This document shows, one piece after another, positions 62,359-64,000 of a DNA stretch of 64,000 nucleotides. The stretch spans positions 372,001 to 436,000 of the forward strand of contig NZ_CP032695.1 of the NCBI RefSeq assembly GCF_003627755.1. Direction: 5' to 3'. The stretch is from Rhizobium jaguaris (GTDB taxonomy: Bacteria; Pseudomonadota; Alphaproteobacteria; Rhizobiales; Rhizobiaceae). How positions within the stretch are numbered: position 1 is the stretch's first letter; each line of letters begins with the position of its first letter. The translations under genes were made by a program, and so were the position numbers. The notes beneath the pieces were generated by a model that worked only from the letters and a program-made list of their open reading frames with translations, was not told where the DNA came from and searched no databases.

Positions 62359-63429
62359 CTACGGATTGAAAGCAAGCCGCTTGCCGCTTGCCTTGTCGAA
62401 CAGAAGCACGCTGCCCGCATCGATCGCGATACCGACCGTGTCGCCGAAGCGGATGTCGAGCCGCTCGCGGAAGAGGCAGGATATCTGCTCGCCGTCGCAA
62501 TCGAGCTTGGCGTAAATCTCCGAACCTGTGCCCTCGACAACCTCGACCCGTCCCGAAATGCTTCCCGCTTCCGCGCGAATATGTTCGGGGCGGATGCCGT
62601 AGACCAGCGGGCGTCCGCCATGCTGCGAGACAGGTAGTCCCTCCGGCAGCGGCAGGACGAGGCCTTTGTCGCTGCGAAATACGCCTTCTTCGATTCTGCC
62701 GTCGATGAAGTTCATCGCGGGAGAGCCGATGAAACCGGCGACGAAAAGATTGGCCGGGCGATCATAGAGATCGAGCGGCGCGCCGATCTGCTCGATCAGG
62801 CCGCCATGCAGAACGACGATCTTATCGGCCATCGTCATGGCTTCGACCTGGTCATGGGTCACGTAGATCGTCGTCGTACCGACGCGCTGATGCATGGATT
62901 TGATCTCGGCCCGCATCTGGACGCGAAGCTTCGCGTCGAGGTTGGACAGCGGTTCGTCGAACAGGAAGACTTGCGGATCGCGCACCAGTGCGCGGCCCAT
63001 GGCGACGCGTTGGCGTTGTCCGCCGGAGAGCTGGCGCGGCAGGCGGTCGAGCAGCGTTTCGAGACCGAGAATGGCCGCCGCCTTCTCCACTTTTGCCGAA
63101 ATTTCCGAGGGATTGGCTTTTTTCAGTTTCAGCGCAAAGCCCAGATTTTCGGCGACGGTCATATGCGGATAGAGGGCGTAATTCTGGAACACCATGGCGA
63201 TGTCGCGATCACGCGCTGGCAGGTTGCTGACCTCGCGAGCGCCGATGCGGATCTCGCCGTCGCTGACCTCCTCCAGGCCGGCAATCATGCGCAGCAATGT
63301 GGATTTGCCGCAGCCCGACGGGCCGACGAGGACCACGAACTCACCATCGGCGATGTCGACGCTGATATCATGGATAACCTTGACCTGGCCGAAGCGTTTC
63401 TCGATGTTCTGGATGTTCACGGGTGCCAT
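62359..63429 (-). CDS. Sugar ABC transporter ATP-binding protein (UgpC/MalK-like)
   Basis: 356 residues. The nucleotide-binding domain has Walker A GPSGCGKST, signature LSGGQRQRVAMGRA, Walker B VFLFDEPLSNLD and switch His in YVTHDQ. The C-terminal regulatory OB-fold domain (about 235-356) has YGIRPEHI and a closing RLAFNP. It energises a CUT1 sugar importer. The neighbouring permease at 63467 is its partner; the binding protein and second permease are outside the window. Confidence 0.92.
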   Translation of the reverse strand: MAPVNIQNIEKRFGQVKVIHDISVDIADGEFVVLVGPSGCGKSTLLRMIAGLEEVSDGEIRIGAREVSNLPARDRDIAMVFQNYALYPHMTVAENLGFALKLKKANPSEISAKVEKAAAILGLETLLDRLPRQLSGGQRQRVAMGRALVRDPQVFLFDEPLSNLDAKLRVQMRAEIKSMHQRVGTTTIYVTHDQVEAMTMADKIVVLHGGLIEQIGAPLDLYDRPANLFVAGFIGSPAMNFIDGRIEEGVFRSDKGLVLPLPEGLPVSQHGGRPLVYGIRPEHIRAEAGSISGRVEVVEGTGSEIYAKLDCDGEQISCLFRERLDIRFGDTVGIAIDAGSVLLFDKASGKRLAFNP

Positions 63430-63466
63430 GATTGGATCCTGTTCGAAAGAGGTTGAGGCTTTGCAA

Positions 63467-64000
63467 TCAGCCGCCCTTGACGGCGCCGGCGGTCAGGCCG
63501 GCCACGATCTGCTTCTGGGCAAATATCGTCAGAACCAGCACTGGCAGCGTCACGATCAATGCTGCCGCGGCAAGCGGCCCCCAGCTCACCTGCTCGAAGG
63601 ACAGCATATTGTAGACGGCGACCGGCAGGGTGCGCGTCTCGCGGCTGGCAAGCACGATGCCGAAGACGAAATTGTTCCATGAGAAGATGACCGAAAGAAT
63701 GAAGGCAACGACGATCCCCGGCCTGGCCATCGGCAGGGCCACCAGCCGGAAGACCTGCCACGGTGTTGCGCCGTCGATGCTGGCCGCCTCTTCCAGCTCC
63801 ATCGGTGTCGTCTCGAAGTAGCCGATCATGATCCACACGACGATCGGAACCGTCACGACGAGATGGATGATAATTTGCGGCCAGAGCGTTCCCAGGAGAT
63901 TCAGCCACTGGAAGAGCAGAAACAGCGGGATGAGGAAGGAAAGCCCTGGCGTCATGCGCGCGATCATGATGACGACCGCCGACTTCTCGGCCTTCAGCCG
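63467..64000 (-). CDS. Sugar ABC transporter permease (MalG-like), partial at right edge
   Basis: The frame is open to the window end; 177 residues are visible. It has membrane helices and the EAA loop MELEEAASIDGATPWQVFRLVALPMARPG, which contacts the ATPase. SIDGATPWQVF and the C-terminal LTAGAVKGG are typical of MalG-type CUT1 permeases. It lies 37 bases upstream of the ATPase gene, same operon. The N-terminus is missing. Confidence 0.92.
   Translation of the reverse strand, partial: RLKAEKSAVVIMIARMTPGLSFLIPLFLLFQWLNLLGTLWPQIIIHLVVTVPIVVWIMIGYFETTPMELEEAASIDGATPWQVFRLVALPMARPGIVVAFILSVIFSWNNFVFGIVLASRETRTLPVAVYNMLSFEQVSWGPLAAAALIVTLPVLVLTIFAQKQIVAGLTAGAVKGG

Noticed and set aside
1..64000. 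CRISPR arrays, tRNA/rRNA genes, transposases or integrases
   Set aside because: Looked for on both strands; no regularly spaced repeats, no cloverleaf or rRNA-like sequence, and no DDE or tyrosine recombinase motifs were seen.

Overview
The window looks like a high-GC alphaproteobacterium of the Rhizobium/Agrobacterium group. The grounds are the imp-type gene order of the type VI secretion system (T6SS), FixL/FixJ-like two-component genes, the high-GC codon use, and the hpd-hmgA-fahA-maiA tyrosine pathway with Lrp-type regulators. No rRNA, tRNA, CRISPR array or complete insertion sequence was seen. All calls come from reading the sequence and from memory of protein families; no search was run.

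Layout. (1) 1-3384: a regulatory block of five genes: a STAS-like domain fused to a SAM methyltransferase (cut by the left edge), an slr1658-like regulator, a SpoIIE/RsbU-type phosphatase, an RsbW-like ATPase and an RsbV-like STAS protein. It has the parts of a partner-switching circuit and lies divergent to the T6SS. (2) 3586-21707: one-direction T6SS cluster tssA, tssB, tssC, tssE, tssF, tssG, fha, tssJ, tssK, tssL, tssM, tagF, pppA, ppkA, ending in a strong hairpin at 21757. It encodes sheath, baseplate, membrane complex and the threonine-phosphorylation switch; hcp, clpV and vgrG are not in the window. (3) 21845-29583: membrane and stress genes on the minus strand: HlyD-like periplasmic adaptor plus DUF3302 partner, a TolB/TPR membrane regulator, an AI-2E family permease, and a PPK2 kinase overlapped by a SulP transporter. 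(4) 29584-39306: gene-sparse accessory stretch: a DUF3300-DUF2950 secreted pair, a frameshifted CYTH gene, a duplicated EF-hand protein with a TTG start, a glycosyltransferase-like protein, a ChrB-N/cation-transporter/small-membrane-protein operon, and an exported protein of unknown role. (5) 39532-46641: an Rrf2 regulator with two dyads, a truncated flavoprotein remnant, a FixJ-like regulator, a receiver-only protein, a PAS histidine kinase, a CPA1 antiporter and an NmrA-like protein. (6) 46808-54041: a second PPK2, phenylalanine hydroxylase with a frameshifted end, two Lrp/AsnC regulators and the complete 4-hydroxyphenylpyruvate to fumarate plus acetoacetate route. Phenylalanine is hydroxylated to tyrosine, and the downstream operon degrades the homogentisate. 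(7) 54726-56656: a two-gene P-loop ATPase module of unknown function beside AT-richer DNA. (8) 56983-64000: a ribose-type ABC importer with two permeases fused in one polypeptide plus a dehydrogenase, then a second sugar ABC importer (UgpC/MalK-like ATPase, MalG-like permease) cut by the right edge.

The best candidates for something undescribed are the STAS-methyltransferase/partner-switch block next to the T6SS (1-3384) and the two-gene ATPase module (54726-56656). Two genes (CYTH at 33250-33320 and phhA near 47813) carry single frameshifts in short homopolymers, so either real decay or assembly error is possible.
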